A stretch of 64,000 bases of DNA from an uncultured Lachnospiraceae bacterium (GTDB lineage: Bacteria; Bacillota; Clostridia; Lachnospirales; Lachnospiraceae): positions 87,852 to 151,851 of the forward strand of contig CAJUMJ010000058.1 of the NCBI GenBank assembly GCA_910587095.1, read 5' to 3'. The notes beneath the pieces were generated by a model that worked only from the letters and a program-made list of their open reading frames with translations, did not search any database and was not told where the DNA came from. Position 1 is the stretch's first letter. The number at the start of each line of letters is the position of its first letter. Made by a program: the position numbers and the translations under genes. Of the stretch, positions 52,345 to 61,152 are shown one piece after another.

Positions 52345-53322
52345 TTATTTGAGATAATTCCTGTACCAGTCAATAGCGAGCATAATCCCCTGCTCAAAAT
52401 CATAGGACGGATCGTACCCCAAAAGTTTCCTCGCCTTGCTGATATCCGCGTTGGAATCCCGCACGTCTCCAACTCTCGGCGGCCCGAAATTCGGCTTCAC
52501 CGTAACGCCAAGCGCCTTGCAGAGCTGTTCGTACATGTCAATCAGATAGAGCCTGCCACCCGCGCCGATGTTGAACGCCTCCCCCGCCGCGCTGCTTTTT
52601 GCCTTGCAGGCGCGCAGATTTGCCTCGATCACGTTGTCTATATAAGTGAAATCACGCGACTGTCTGCCGTCCCCGTTGATCGTGGGCGTCTCCCCGTGGA
52701 GAAGCTGCTTGATAAATTTAGGAATCACCGCCGCATACATTCCGTCCGGATCCTGCCTGCGGCCAAACACATTAAAATAGCGGAGTCCGTAAGTATCAAG
52801 CCCGTACAGCTCTTTGTATAATCGCCCGTACTCCTCGTCAGTCTTCTTCGTCAGGGCGTATGGAGAAATTACCTTTCCTTCCTGGCCCTCCCTCTTTGGA
52901 AGTTCCGTGGAGTCGCCGTAGACGGAGGAGCTGGATGCATACACAAATTTTTTAACGCCACACTGCGTCGACGCCTCCATCATATTCAATGTGCCGCGGA
53001 TATTGATCTCCTCATAGAGAAGCGGCTTCTCTATACTTCTTGGCACGCTCCCCCATGCAGCCTGATTCAGCACATAGTCGGCGCCAATACACGACTTCTC
53101 GCAAGTCTCAAAATCCCGGATGTCTCCCTCGATGAAGGTAAATCCTTCCTTTCCCATAAAATGTTCAATGTTTTCATACTTTCCCGTGGACAGATTGTCC
53201 AGACAGCGCACCTTACACCCCATGTCCAGCAGCGCCTCACAGAGATTCGAGCCGATAAAGCCCGCGCCGCCTGTCACCACAAATAAAGTGCCTTTTTCAA
53301 ACGTAATGTCCTGATAACTCAT
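52345..53322 (-). CDS. UDP-N-acetylhexosamine(-uronate) 4-epimerase, WbpP/TviC-like
   Basis: ATG 53322 has GGAGG five bases upstream, giving 325 residues. It is an extended short-chain dehydrogenase with VVTGGAGFIGSNL near residue 14 for NAD, catalytic YALTK near 148 and a SSSSVYG segment. AAWGSVPRSIEKP near 88 and FNVFGRRQDPDG near 177 point to the WbpP/TviC branch, which acts on UDP-GlcNAc or UDP-GlcNAcA, rather than GalE. The dehydrogenase gene of the same pathway is at 54701. Together they are expected to make UDP-GalNAcA. Confidence 0.88.
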   Translation of the reverse strand: MSYQDITFEKGTLFVVTGGAGFIGSNLCEALLDMGCKVRCLDNLSTGKYENIEHFMGKEGFTFIEGDIRDFETCEKSCIGADYVLNQAAWGSVPRSIEKPLLYEEINIRGTLNMMEASTQCGVKKFVYASSSSVYGDSTELPKREGQEGKVISPYALTKKTDEEYGRLYKELYGLDTYGLRYFNVFGRRQDPDGMYAAVIPKFIKQLLHGETPTINGDGRQSRDFTYIDNVIEANLRACKAKSSAAGEAFNIGAGGRLYLIDMYEQLCKALGVTVKPNFGPPRVGDVRDSNADISKARKLLGYDPSYDFEQGIMLAIDWYRNYLK

Positions 53323-53345
53323 TTTCTCCTCCATTCCGAAGCGTT

Positions 53346-54713
53346 CTACGCGCTGCTTTTTTCAATTTGTCTTTCTTTCCACACTTCCCGGATTAACAGA
53401 TAAAGTGCGATATAAAAAATTGAGAACCCGTATATCATGTACCTGGACAGACACATGATTGTAATCGAAGTCGCGCACACGTTCGCCACGATAAACAATA
53501 CCGCCGTTCCCATAACAACCGCCGCCCGAAACCGCCTTTTTACAAAAGCCTGCCACAGGGCAAGTCCCACGGCCAGCAGATACAGAAAGAGCGCCACAAA
53601 ATTGATGATCGGATGTACTACGGCAATGCTCCTGACAAATCCGTTTCGGCACAGCAAAATATAATCGTAGAGCCACTGGCCGAAACAGGCAGGTAAAAGC
53701 TTTTTCATCATCCTGCCCGCCATCACATCGGACATACTGCTCTGCTGATAGTAGTCCACCTTGCCCAAACCGAAGTAGTAAGCCGACAGCTCCGCCTCCA
53801 AAACCTGGAACTTCAAAATATCATGGTTTTCTTCCAGATACGCGGCCCGCTCGTCAAAGCTGTCTCCGCCATACACATGATTCAGTCTCCGCTCCATGGA
53901 TTTATTGTAAAAGCAGTCGAAAAATGCCTGCTCCAAATCACCCTCCTCGAAAACCTCCCTGTGCTCCTCGTCGCAGGCGTAGATCACATTGGTCAGCGTA
54001 TTGACCTTCCCGTAGGTGTTACCCATAAAATACCCTGTCACACCGTAATTGTACACGTGAACCGTCAGATCCCGCAAAAGAAAAACAAGAATCACCGACG
54101 ACGCTGCGATAAACAATGTCAGATATTTTTTCTGCGCCAATGTGCGGACTCCAAGCAGAAGCGCCCACAGAAGAATGGTCGTCATCATCTGCCCTCTGGT
54201 CATGGAGAGAAGATAGGAAAACAGGAGCGCAAAAAAGGCGTCCTTCCACCTGCCCTCGAGAAGCATCCGCAAGAGAAAATATACAAAAAAAGTAAACAGC
54301 GGAATGCACAGCGCCTCGCTCATCACCGAATTTTCCAGAAAAATATGCAGAGCCGACACATATCTTGTAATCAGGTGCGGTAAAAGCTGCAGCGTCACAA
54401 TCAAAAGCTCCTCCCACAGGCACAGACCAAAATACTTCGTCAGATACTCCGACAGCACCGTGACGCCAAATGCCGTGAGAATCCCCTGCCCGGCCATCGC
54501 CCACACGAGATATCCTTCCCCGAAAACCGCCCGAAACGCCGCCAGATAAAGCGGATAAAGCGGCTCTCTGTGAATATGCATCGTGATATACTGTTCGGAA
54601 TCATTATAGACGCCAACCCCGCCGACTGCAAGCAGTCCTAAAAAAAAGACGAGAAGCCCTGCGAAAAGACACAGAGCTCTCTTTTTATCTCTATTCAATC
54701 CTATAATCTCCAA
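53346..54713 (-). CDS. Polytopic membrane protein, GT-C-like, unassigned
   Basis: This 455-residue protein has about 11 membrane segments. YNDSEQYITMHIHREPLYPLYLAAF near residue 35, an outer loop with a D-x-E pair and a basic/His cluster, and NSVMSEALCIPLF near 128 resemble GT-C enzymes such as the PMT/ArnT-type proteins. A hydrophilic region at about residues 225-330 is expected outside. I cannot place it in a named family with confidence. It lies between the epimerase (11 bases away) and the dehydrogenase (13-base overlap), so it may act on the uronic-acid-containing glycan. Confidence 0.65.
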   Translation of the reverse strand: MEIIGLNRDKKRALCLFAGLLVFFLGLLAVGGVGVYNDSEQYITMHIHREPLYPLYLAAFRAVFGEGYLVWAMAGQGILTAFGVTVLSEYLTKYFGLCLWEELLIVTLQLLPHLITRYVSALHIFLENSVMSEALCIPLFTFFVYFLLRMLLEGRWKDAFFALLFSYLLSMTRGQMMTTILLWALLLGVRTLAQKKYLTLFIAASSVILVFLLRDLTVHVYNYGVTGYFMGNTYGKVNTLTNVIYACDEEHREVFEEGDLEQAFFDCFYNKSMERRLNHVYGGDSFDERAAYLEENHDILKFQVLEAELSAYYFGLGKVDYYQQSSMSDVMAGRMMKKLLPACFGQWLYDYILLCRNGFVRSIAVVHPIINFVALFLYLLAVGLALWQAFVKRRFRAAVVMGTAVLFIVANVCATSITIMCLSRYMIYGFSIFYIALYLLIREVWKERQIEKSSA

Positions 54714-56017
54714 TACAGAAAGTCCTCAGTCAAATATTCTTTGCGGTTCAGTATTCCCTTCAAGTCCATCAGCACCTTTCTCTTATGCTTCGGATCATAG
54801 AAAGAAGATATTTTTTCCCGGTCAAGACTCAAAAACTGCTCATGCGCCACAGCGATAACCAGCGCATCCACATTCCTGATATCATCCATAGTCTTAAACT
54901 CGATCCCGTAAAGATGCTTCGCCTCCCCTGCGTCGGCCGCCGGATCGACCACGATTGGCTCAATCCCATACTCGCCAAGCTCCCTGTAAATATCGATCAC
55001 CTTCGTGTTTCTGGTGTCCGGGCAGTTCTCCTTAAAGGTAAAGCCCAAAATCGCAATACGGGCATGCTTTACCGGAATATTCGCCCTGATCAGATCCTTC
55101 ACCAAGCTCTCCGCCACGTATTTGCCCATATCGTCATTGATCCTTCTGCCGGATAGAATGATCTGCGAGTGATAGCCGAGTTCCTCCGCCTTGTAGGTCA
55201 GATAATAGGGGTCTACACCGATGCAGTGGCCGCCCACAAGTCCCGGCATGAAGGGCAGAAAATTCCATTTCGTCCCCGCCGCCTCCAATACGGATTTGGT
55301 GTCGATTCCCATCTTGTGGAATATAATAGAAAGTTCATTCATGAACGCAATATTGATATCCCTCTGGCTGTTCTCGATGACCTTGGCCGCCTCCGCCACT
55401 TTTATGGATTCGGCGCGGTGAACCCCTGCCTCCACCACCAGCTCATAGACCTTCGCAACGGTATCGAGCGTCTCCTCGTCCATACCCGACACGATTTTCG
55501 TGATCGTCTCCAGTCTATGTACCTTATCGCCTGGATTGATACGCTCGGGGGAATATCCGATCTTAAAATCCACGCCGCACTTCAAGCCGGACTCTCTCTC
55601 CATAATCGGCACACAGATATCCTCCGTCACGCCGGGGTATACCGTGGACTCAAACACCACAACAGAACCCTTCGTCAAATTCTGCCCCAAAATACGGCTC
55701 GCACCCTCCACCGGGGAAAGATCGGGCGTGTGGTCGTCATTGACAGGCGTAGGCACCGCCACAATGTGGAATTTAGACTCCTTAAGCTTCGCGGGATCAG
55801 CGGTAAACTCCACCTTCGTATTCCGGATCACCTCGCCGCCCACTTCGTTTGTGGGATCGATCCCCTTCTTGTACAGACCGATCTTCTCCTCATTTAAATC
55901 AAAGCCCACTACCTTGATTTTCCTTGCAAAAGCTACCGCAATCGGCATCCCCACATAGCCAAGTCCGATAAGCGACAGCTTTTCCTCTCCGCTCACTAAC
56001 TTTTCATATAAGTCCAT
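54701..56017 (-). CDS. UDP-N-acetylhexosamine dehydrogenase, WbpO/TviB-like
   Basis: The 438-residue protein is a UDP-sugar 6-dehydrogenase. It has NAD motif LSLIGLGYVGMPIA near residue 14, VPTPVNDDHTPDL near 88, ESTVYPGVTEDIC near 122, the catalytic GLVGGHCIGVDPYYLT block with the active cysteine near 262, and FTFKENCPDTRNTKV near 330. The sequence NSQRDINIAFMNELS matches the WbpO/TviB/VipA group, which oxidises UDP-GlcNAc or UDP-GalNAc to the uronate. With the epimerase at 52345 it should supply UDP-GalNAcA. A GGAGG site precedes the ATG. Confidence 0.92.
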   Translation of the reverse strand: MDLYEKLVSGEEKLSLIGLGYVGMPIAVAFARKIKVVGFDLNEEKIGLYKKGIDPTNEVGGEVIRNTKVEFTADPAKLKESKFHIVAVPTPVNDDHTPDLSPVEGASRILGQNLTKGSVVVFESTVYPGVTEDICVPIMERESGLKCGVDFKIGYSPERINPGDKVHRLETITKIVSGMDEETLDTVAKVYELVVEAGVHRAESIKVAEAAKVIENSQRDINIAFMNELSIIFHKMGIDTKSVLEAAGTKWNFLPFMPGLVGGHCIGVDPYYLTYKAEELGYHSQIILSGRRINDDMGKYVAESLVKDLIRANIPVKHARIAILGFTFKENCPDTRNTKVIDIYRELGEYGIEPIVVDPAADAGEAKHLYGIEFKTMDDIRNVDALVIAVAHEQFLSLDREKISSFYDPKHKRKVLMDLKGILNRKEYLTEDFLYWRL

Positions 56018-56090
56018 CTCTATCCTCCATCACCCGATACCATGTACCGGTTTTTTTCTTCTATTTCCCCGCAATACGTTTCTTTCCGGC

Positions 56091-57176
56091 CTACCGGTCC
56101 AAAACCGCTGCGGCCTCTTCCATATATGCCGCCGTCACCAGCTTCCGGTCGAATTCCCGCTCCATCTTCTCCCTGCCGCAGCGTCCCATTTCCGCCCGTT
56201 CCCGCACGGAGAGGGAGAGAAACTTTTCCATAGCGTCTATGAGCTCGGCGGGTTTTCCGGGGGTAAATCCAAAGCCCGTCACACCCTCCTCAAAGGCTTC
56301 CTTGCAGCCGCTGATCCTCGAGGCGATGACCGGTCTGCCCGTGGCCGCGCCCTCAATGAGCGCGTTGGACATTCCCTCATGAAAAGATGCCACCACGATG
56401 GCGCTTGCCGCCGCCAGATACTCGTGTACCTGCGTGTGGAAACCGATCTGCCGGATCACGCCCTCCTTCTCGAGATCATCCAAAAGCTCCTGGTAATCTT
56501 CGTCACAGTAACCCATAATGTCGAAAAATACCTTGTCGCTATGTAAGCGCCGAGCCGCCTCGATAAATTCCAGAATGCCGCGCTCCTTCATCACCCTGCC
56601 AACGAAGAGAAAATGCACATCCTCCCCCGCCGGATAAGGCTCATACTCGTGTTTATCCAGACTCACCCCGGAACCCATGACCATCCGCGTCTTTTTCGCC
56701 GTAATGCCCATATTCCGGAAAATATCTTTATTTTCCTCATTTTGAAAGAACACGCAGGCCGCCTTTTTCAAACCCGCGCGGTACATCCCGACGATCAGCC
56801 TGAGAAGCGGCCCTGTCCTGTCAAAGGCGCCTCCAAGCCCCGTGATCGTGGCAATATAGGGAATTTTTTTCATGCCGGCCGCAAAACCGCCGTAGATGTT
56901 GCACTTGATCGTGTAAGTCACCACCAGCCCGGGCCTGATGTCCTTCATTATTTTAGCGTAAGCGCGGTATAACTTCAAGTCCTCAAGCGGATTGATCCCC
57001 CTGCGGTTGATCGGGGTTTTGATAATCCGGCACCCCAAATCCACAAGCTCTTTCTCTTTTACGTCATCCGGCATGCTCACCCAAACCTCGTTCTCCTTCG
57101 TGAGCGCCTCCACAAATTCCCCCCGGAAGTCATAGAGACCGCCGGAGGAGTTTGTCAAAACCAAAACTTTTTTCAT
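56091..57176 (-). CDS. GT4 family glycosyltransferase (PglA/CapM-like)
   Basis: The 361-residue protein begins KKVLVLTNSSGGLYDFRGEFVEAL and has NRRGINPLEDLKLYRAYAKIM near residue 58, TYTIKCNIYGG near 88 and FVGRVMKERGILEFIEAA near 190. EGMSNALIEGAATGRPVIAS near 268 is the donor site. These features mark the PglA/WbpT-like group that adds the second sugar to a short undecaprenyl-diphosphate-HexNAc made by PglC-type enzymes. Block 1 does begin with a PglC-like gene, so this is the likely second step. Its start overlaps the stop of the ATP-grasp gene (ATGA). Confidence 0.9.
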   Translation of the reverse strand: MKKVLVLTNSSGGLYDFRGEFVEALTKENEVWVSMPDDVKEKELVDLGCRIIKTPINRRGINPLEDLKLYRAYAKIMKDIRPGLVVTYTIKCNIYGGFAAGMKKIPYIATITGLGGAFDRTGPLLRLIVGMYRAGLKKAACVFFQNEENKDIFRNMGITAKKTRMVMGSGVSLDKHEYEPYPAGEDVHFLFVGRVMKERGILEFIEAARRLHSDKVFFDIMGYCDEDYQELLDDLEKEGVIRQIGFHTQVHEYLAAASAIVVASFHEGMSNALIEGAATGRPVIASRISGCKEAFEEGVTGFGFTPGKPAELIDAMEKFLSLSVRERAEMGRCGREKMEREFDRKLVTAAYMEEAAAVLDR

Positions 57177-58156
57177 GGTATGATCTCCTCCCCCGCCATA
57201 TCCCGTATCATCACCTCATTAAACTTCATCATGCATACGCCTTCTTTATATTCCCCGATCCGCACCTCGTTCTCCTGCCCGGAAAGATTCCTAACCACCG
57301 CAGCAGCCATATTCACACCGCAGCCGTAGGCATGAGGATACCCGCCTCCGAAACGTGGATTCACCTCAGAAATATAGTAAACGCCGTCAATCTCAAAAAT
57401 ATCTATATCTATCATACCCCGGAAACCGCATTTTTCCGCAAAATCCCGAATCAGCGCAAAAAGCTTTTCATCTTTAAAAGACACCGACTTGTCGGTTTCA
57501 CCCGCCCGCATCTTAATCTTCTTCTTCACAAAAATATCCGTACATTTCCCTGAGAGCATGTCCACATATACGTCCGCTCCAAACTCTGTGCCGTCCATAT
57601 ATTCCTGTATCATCAAATCATCATAGAGATCGCAGAGCACCTCGATCTCCTTCCTGCTCCCCACCTTATTGATATGGATGCTGGCACTTCCCCGCACCGG
57701 CTTAACAAATACCGGATATGAAATCTCCCCGGCTTTTCCGGCCCGGTAAAAAGATTCCTTGTCCGCATAGCACTTCGCCGTCGGTATATGCATTTCCCCA
57801 AGCAGTTGAAACATGCGGTACTTGTCGAAACAAGTCTCGACCAGCTCATAGTCGGAGACGATGGGCGTCGTACCCACTGCCAAAAACCGCTCCCGCTCCT
57901 TTGCCAGAAGAGACAGCTCCGGGTCAATCAGCGAAAAAACGCCCGTTATCTCTTCCTTTTTACAGATGTCCAGCACGACATCCAAATATCCCGGCTCCGT
58001 AATCCTTGGAACCAGGAAAAAATCATCCGCCTCATACACCGCAGGCGCCAGATTGGAACAGTCCGTCGCAATCACTCTGCCCTTGCCTGCAAGCTCCTTT
58101 TTAAAATACTGCACCACCTTGTCGCGGGTGCCCGCGCTCAAAATCAAGATATTCAT
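57173..58156 (-). CDS. ATP-grasp family enzyme
   Basis: The 327-residue protein has the carbamoyl-phosphate-synthase-like ATP-grasp layout: an N-terminal alpha/beta domain (MNILILSAGTRDKVV), VFVKPVRGSASIHI near residue 146 binding ATP, IQEYMDGTEFGADVYV near 185 and YYISEVNPRFGGGYPHAYGCG near 265 with the metal-binding E-x-N-P-R. Such enzymes join a carboxylate, activated as acylphosphate, to an amine or thiol. In surface-glycan loci the type occurs without firmly assigned substrates. It lies next to a PLP-dependent enzyme at 58188, and the two may make or attach an amino-acid-like group. Confidence 0.88.
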   Translation of the reverse strand: MNILILSAGTRDKVVQYFKKELAGKGRVIATDCSNLAPAVYEADDFFLVPRITEPGYLDVVLDICKKEEITGVFSLIDPELSLLAKERERFLAVGTTPIVSDYELVETCFDKYRMFQLLGEMHIPTAKCYADKESFYRAGKAGEISYPVFVKPVRGSASIHINKVGSRKEIEVLCDLYDDLMIQEYMDGTEFGADVYVDMLSGKCTDIFVKKKIKMRAGETDKSVSFKDEKLFALIRDFAEKCGFRGMIDIDIFEIDGVYYISEVNPRFGGGYPHAYGCGVNMAAAVVRNLSGQENEVRIGEYKEGVCMMKFNEVMIRDMAGEEIIP

Positions 58157-58187
58157 GCCTGCTGCCTTTCCGTCCGCCGCCCTGTCC

Positions 58188-59168
58188 TCATTCTCTGTCT
58201 ATCAGATCAAAAAACAGCGGCGTACCTCCCGTATGGAGAAATAAAATATTCTTTCCAGTAATCCGATGTTCTTCCACATAACGCCCCATGCCGTAAAACG
58301 CCTTTCCCACGTATGTAGTATCCATGGGTATGCCGTCTCCGGCCATCACCTTTTCTATTGTCTCTCTGACCTCTTTCGTATATTTCCCATAGCCGCCCAG
58401 GCAGCAAAAATCGGTAAAAATCAGTTCCTCTTCCCTGTAGAGCGCCGGGTATTTCTCACCCAAATACTCTTTGATGCTCTGTCTGACTACCTCCCTGCCT
58501 CGCTCCTCGTTTCTCGCTATACTGATACCGACGATTTTTTGCCAGCGGGCAGGCTGCCCACTCTCTTTTATCCGTGCGTCCTCCAAAAGTTTCCCGCTGA
58601 CCAGACCCGCCTGCGTCGTACCGGTGCCTGACGCGTGAAAAATATAATCGAAAGAAATCCCTGTCCGCCTCTCGTAGTCGGCAATTTCCCTGTAAGTGTT
58701 TACACAGGCGCGCGTACCGGGATTGCCGTGTCCGCCGCCGAGAATAAAATACGGATTTCTCCCTTCCTGCCTGTAAGCCTCCACCCGCCGGTCAATCGTC
58801 TCAGAAACTTTACTCACCGGGCATGTTTCGATCTGCGCCCCAAAGGACTCGACCAGCCTTGTATTATAAAGCCTCTCCCTGTTTTCCTCCGGGGATATGA
58901 TATGGCAGTCAAGACCCATGGCGCACGCCATATTGGCAATGATCCGGCAATGATTGGAACTGTTGCTCCCGTAGGTCATAACCACATCCGCCCCACAGTC
59001 TTTGATTTCTCTGTAAAATTCCGCCGCCTTGCGGGCCTTATTGCCGCCAAAGCTAAACGGAATCATATCTTCTCTCTTGATATAATACCGGTTCTTCCCG
59101 TAATCACCGGACATTTCCTCAATCGGGGTAGGGGCAATCCCCTGTTCAAACAGCGCAATCTGTCTCAT
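58188..59168 (-). CDS. PLP-dependent D-cysteine desulfhydrase/ACC-deaminase-like enzyme
   Basis: The 326-residue protein is a fold-type II PLP enzyme with YIKREDMIPFSFGGNKARKAAEF near residues 28-50, where the lysine after GGN forms the Schiff base. MTYGSNSSNHCRIIA near 64, ASGTGTTQAGLVSG near 178 as the phosphate loop and LHTGGTPLFFD at the C-terminus are also family features. The family includes D-cysteine desulfhydrase, 1-aminocyclopropane-1-carboxylate deaminase and diaminopropionate-type enzymes. In this locus it may form or break down an unusual amino acid for the neighbouring ATP-grasp ligase, which is 31 bases away; reaction not determinable. GGAGGAG lies before the ATG. Confidence 0.85.
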   Translation of the reverse strand: MRQIALFEQGIAPTPIEEMSGDYGKNRYYIKREDMIPFSFGGNKARKAAEFYREIKDCGADVVMTYGSNSSNHCRIIANMACAMGLDCHIISPEENRERLYNTRLVESFGAQIETCPVSKVSETIDRRVEAYRQEGRNPYFILGGGHGNPGTRACVNTYREIADYERRTGISFDYIFHASGTGTTQAGLVSGKLLEDARIKESGQPARWQKIVGISIARNEERGREVVRQSIKEYLGEKYPALYREEELIFTDFCCLGGYGKYTKEVRETIEKVMAGDGIPMDTTYVGKAFYGMGRYVEEHRITGKNILFLHTGGTPLFFDLIDRE

Positions 59169-59192
59169 GCTCTCCTCCCATGAAATCCATGC

Positions 59193-59288
59193 GGAGAATG
59201 CCGCATTTCAGGCATTCTCTTACGCGAAACTTAGTACTTCTTGGCGTCCCGCCCTATGGCGGGACGTCTTTAGAAGTACTTTTCGCGT
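59193..59288. repeat. Structured palindromic element, copy B
   Basis: The plus strand has GGAGAATGCC/GGCATTCTC (59193-59202, 59211-59219), outer ACGCGAAA/TTTCGCGT (59222-59229, 59281-59288), middle AGTACTTCT/AGAAGTACT (59233-59241, 59272-59280), and core CGTCCCGCC/GGCGGGACG (59245-59253, 59258-59266) with loop CTAT. The middle and outer stems differ from copy A at 34692 in sequence but keep their pairing, while the 30-odd bases of the core region differ at only one place. The TAA stop of the sugar transferase gene (59270-59272) and its last codons lie inside the element. Confidence 0.85.
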
Positions 59289-59908
59289 TTCTCACGTTGC
59301 TCTTTGCGGTACACGTCAAAATCCGCCACCGTCTGGTCCGCGCCGGAGAGAGTACCGGATCGCTTCAACACCTTGCCCGCCGTCATAACAATAATTCTGG
59401 CGTCCAGCAAAAAATTCAGATGATCCACGTAATAGAGATCATACCGGAACCTGTCCTCCCAGCCAAGCGCGTTGCGGCCGTTCACCTGAGCAAGCCCGGT
59501 AAGCCCCGGCCTCACATCATGCCGACGTCTTTCTTCATCCGTATAATAAGGAAGGTATCTGACTAACAGCGGCCTTGGCCCGATCAGACTCATATCTCCT
59601 TTTAAAATATTAAACAGTTCCGGCAACTCATCGAGACTTGTGGAACGCAAGAGCTTTCCGAACTTTGTAAGTCTCTCCTCATCCGGTAAAAGATTTCCCT
59701 GCGCATCCCTCTCGTCCGTCATTGAGCGGAATTTGTACAGTTTGAAAATTTTTTCATGCCTGCCCGGCCTCTCCTGATGGAATAAAACCGGGCTTCCCAG
59801 CTTCACCCGCACCAGAACCACCAGCACAAGCAAGATGGGACTCAGCACGATAATGCCGCACAGGGAAAGCAAAAAATCCATACACCTCTTGATGAAATTT
59901 TTATACAT
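59270..59908 (-). CDS. PglC-like monotopic phosphoglycosyl transferase
   Basis: The 212-residue protein has a single N-terminal hydrophobic re-entrant segment (residues about 8-38), then PVLFHQERPGRHEKIFKLYKFRSM near 60-82 and TSLDELPELFNILKGDMSLIGPRP near 108. RPGLTGLAQVNGRNALGWEDRF follows near 148. This is the minimal catalytic unit of the bacterial sugar transferase family, as in PglC, with the catalytic Asp-Glu after LD. It places a HexNAc-1-phosphate on undecaprenyl phosphate and starts block 1. The last codons lie in a repeat element, giving an unusual Arg/Glu/Lys-rich tail. It starts 9 bases after lacI. Confidence 0.95.
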   Translation of the reverse strand: MYKNFIKRCMDFLLSLCGIIVLSPILLVLVVLVRVKLGSPVLFHQERPGRHEKIFKLYKFRSMTDERDAQGNLLPDEERLTKFGKLLRSTSLDELPELFNILKGDMSLIGPRPLLVRYLPYYTDEERRRHDVRPGLTGLAQVNGRNALGWEDRFRYDLYYVDHLNFLLDARIIVMTAGKVLKRSGTLSGADQTVADFDVYRKEQREKREKYF

Positions 59909-59917
59909 ATATTGTCC

Positions 59918-60985
59918 CTACTCTTTCGCAAGAAAATACTCCATGTTTTCACTCATCACGATTTCCAGCTTGGAATAATAAGTATCCTTCTCGATCTTCT
60001 GCCCATAACACATATACTCAAACAGAAGCTCGCAGGCAAGGAATGTCTGTGCCTTTATATTCTGAAATATCACGGCGTCAATCGTATGGGATGCCAGCGC
60101 TTCCTCTATTTCGGGAAACAGATCCATCCCGATCAGTATGATATCCTGGCGTTTTTCCCTGACCAACACCTCGGATATAATATCAAGGTGGAATGTCAGG
60201 TCAAGGATCCCGTGGATCTGCCTGCTTCGTAGAGCCTCCGTGAGGGCAGTGGCAATAGATTCCCGGCCATCCAGCTCATTTAACACGGGCAGGAAGGAAA
60301 TGTCCGGGAAAGCAGGATTGATCCGATCGAGAAAGCCCTTAAATTTTGCGGTGGTGGCTGCATAGTTGGAGAGTGACTTTTTTGCCACTAACACCTGCAA
60401 ATTGCCCCCGTCCGGAAGCATTTTCCCAAGCAGCTGGGCCGCCAGCCTGCCGCTCTTATAATCGTCTATGCCAATGAAAGCGTCCGCGCAGGAGCCGGGT
60501 ATTTCCTTGCTGAGGAGGATCACCGTGCACTCCTTTGACTTTAGCCCGTCCACAACGGGGCGCATCATATCCGGATCAGAGGCCGAAATAATAAAATGCC
60601 GGATTCCCGCATGGTAAGCAGTTTCTACATCGGAAATCTGTCTCTCCGGCTGATTGGCGGGAGAGGTATAGCGGTTAATGACAAGGCCATGATCTCCATA
60701 GCTGTCCACCGCCTGCAAAACCCCCTGCTCTATGGTAGAAGCAAAATATATGGCATCCGACGAAATGTAATTGACCAGGGCAATCCGGTAGCTCCGGTTC
60801 ATCGCCAGGTTCCGCGCGTTATTGTTCGGCGTATAGTGATACTTTTTCAGTGCCGCCAGCACGGTCTCCCGCGTCCTGTCACTGACAGTCCCCTTATGGT
60901 TCAAAACCTTGTAAATTGTAGTTCTGGAAATATGGATCTCTTCCGCGATATCCTCCAGAGTCAATCTGCCGTATTTTTTTTCCAT
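59918..60985 (-). CDS. LacI family transcriptional regulator
   Basis: ATG 60985 with AAGGA nine bases upstream gives 355 residues; an in-frame GTG two codons earlier is possible. The N-terminal helix-turn-helix has LTLEDIAEEIHISRTTIYKVLNHKG, followed by the hinge helix region TPNNNARNLAM near residue 55, and a periplasmic-binding-protein-like effector domain. The YKVLN hinge and recognition helix are typical. It is divergent from the GH31/symporter pair, and three operator-like palindromes lie between, so it most likely represses those genes and itself in response to a sugar. Transcription from its promoter would continue into the glycan genes, as no terminator is seen in the 9-base gap. Confidence 0.93.
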   Translation of the reverse strand: MEKKYGRLTLEDIAEEIHISRTTIYKVLNHKGTVSDRTRETVLAALKKYHYTPNNNARNLAMNRSYRIALVNYISSDAIYFASTIEQGVLQAVDSYGDHGLVINRYTSPANQPERQISDVETAYHAGIRHFIISASDPDMMRPVVDGLKSKECTVILLSKEIPGSCADAFIGIDDYKSGRLAAQLLGKMLPDGGNLQVLVAKKSLSNYAATTAKFKGFLDRINPAFPDISFLPVLNELDGRESIATALTEALRSRQIHGILDLTFHLDIISEVLVREKRQDIILIGMDLFPEIEEALASHTIDAVIFQNIKAQTFLACELLFEYMCYGQKIEKDTYYSKLEIVMSENMEYFLAKE

Positions 60986-61014
60986 ATGCACGGTTCCTTA
61001 GCCTTTCATTTGTT

Positions 61015-61044
61015 AGTATAACACGTTACTAAACGTCCATGCAA
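61015..61044 (-). promoter_or_regulatory. Predicted lacI promoter with overlapping operator O1
   Basis: On the minus strand TTGCAT (61039-61044) and TATACT (61015-61020) are 18 bases apart, with TG one base before the -10. The operator-like TAACACGTTA (61019-61028), set in TTAGTA...TACTAA, overlaps the -10, which suggests autorepression. Confidence 0.6.
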
Positions 61045-61152
61045 ACAGATTCGCACTGCCGCAGATCATTCGTCAGTTTGGGTTCTCAGATTTTCGGAAA
61101 TATCACAAATAGACAAAAACCGACTTCTGAAACTGGTAAAAATAGCGAACTT

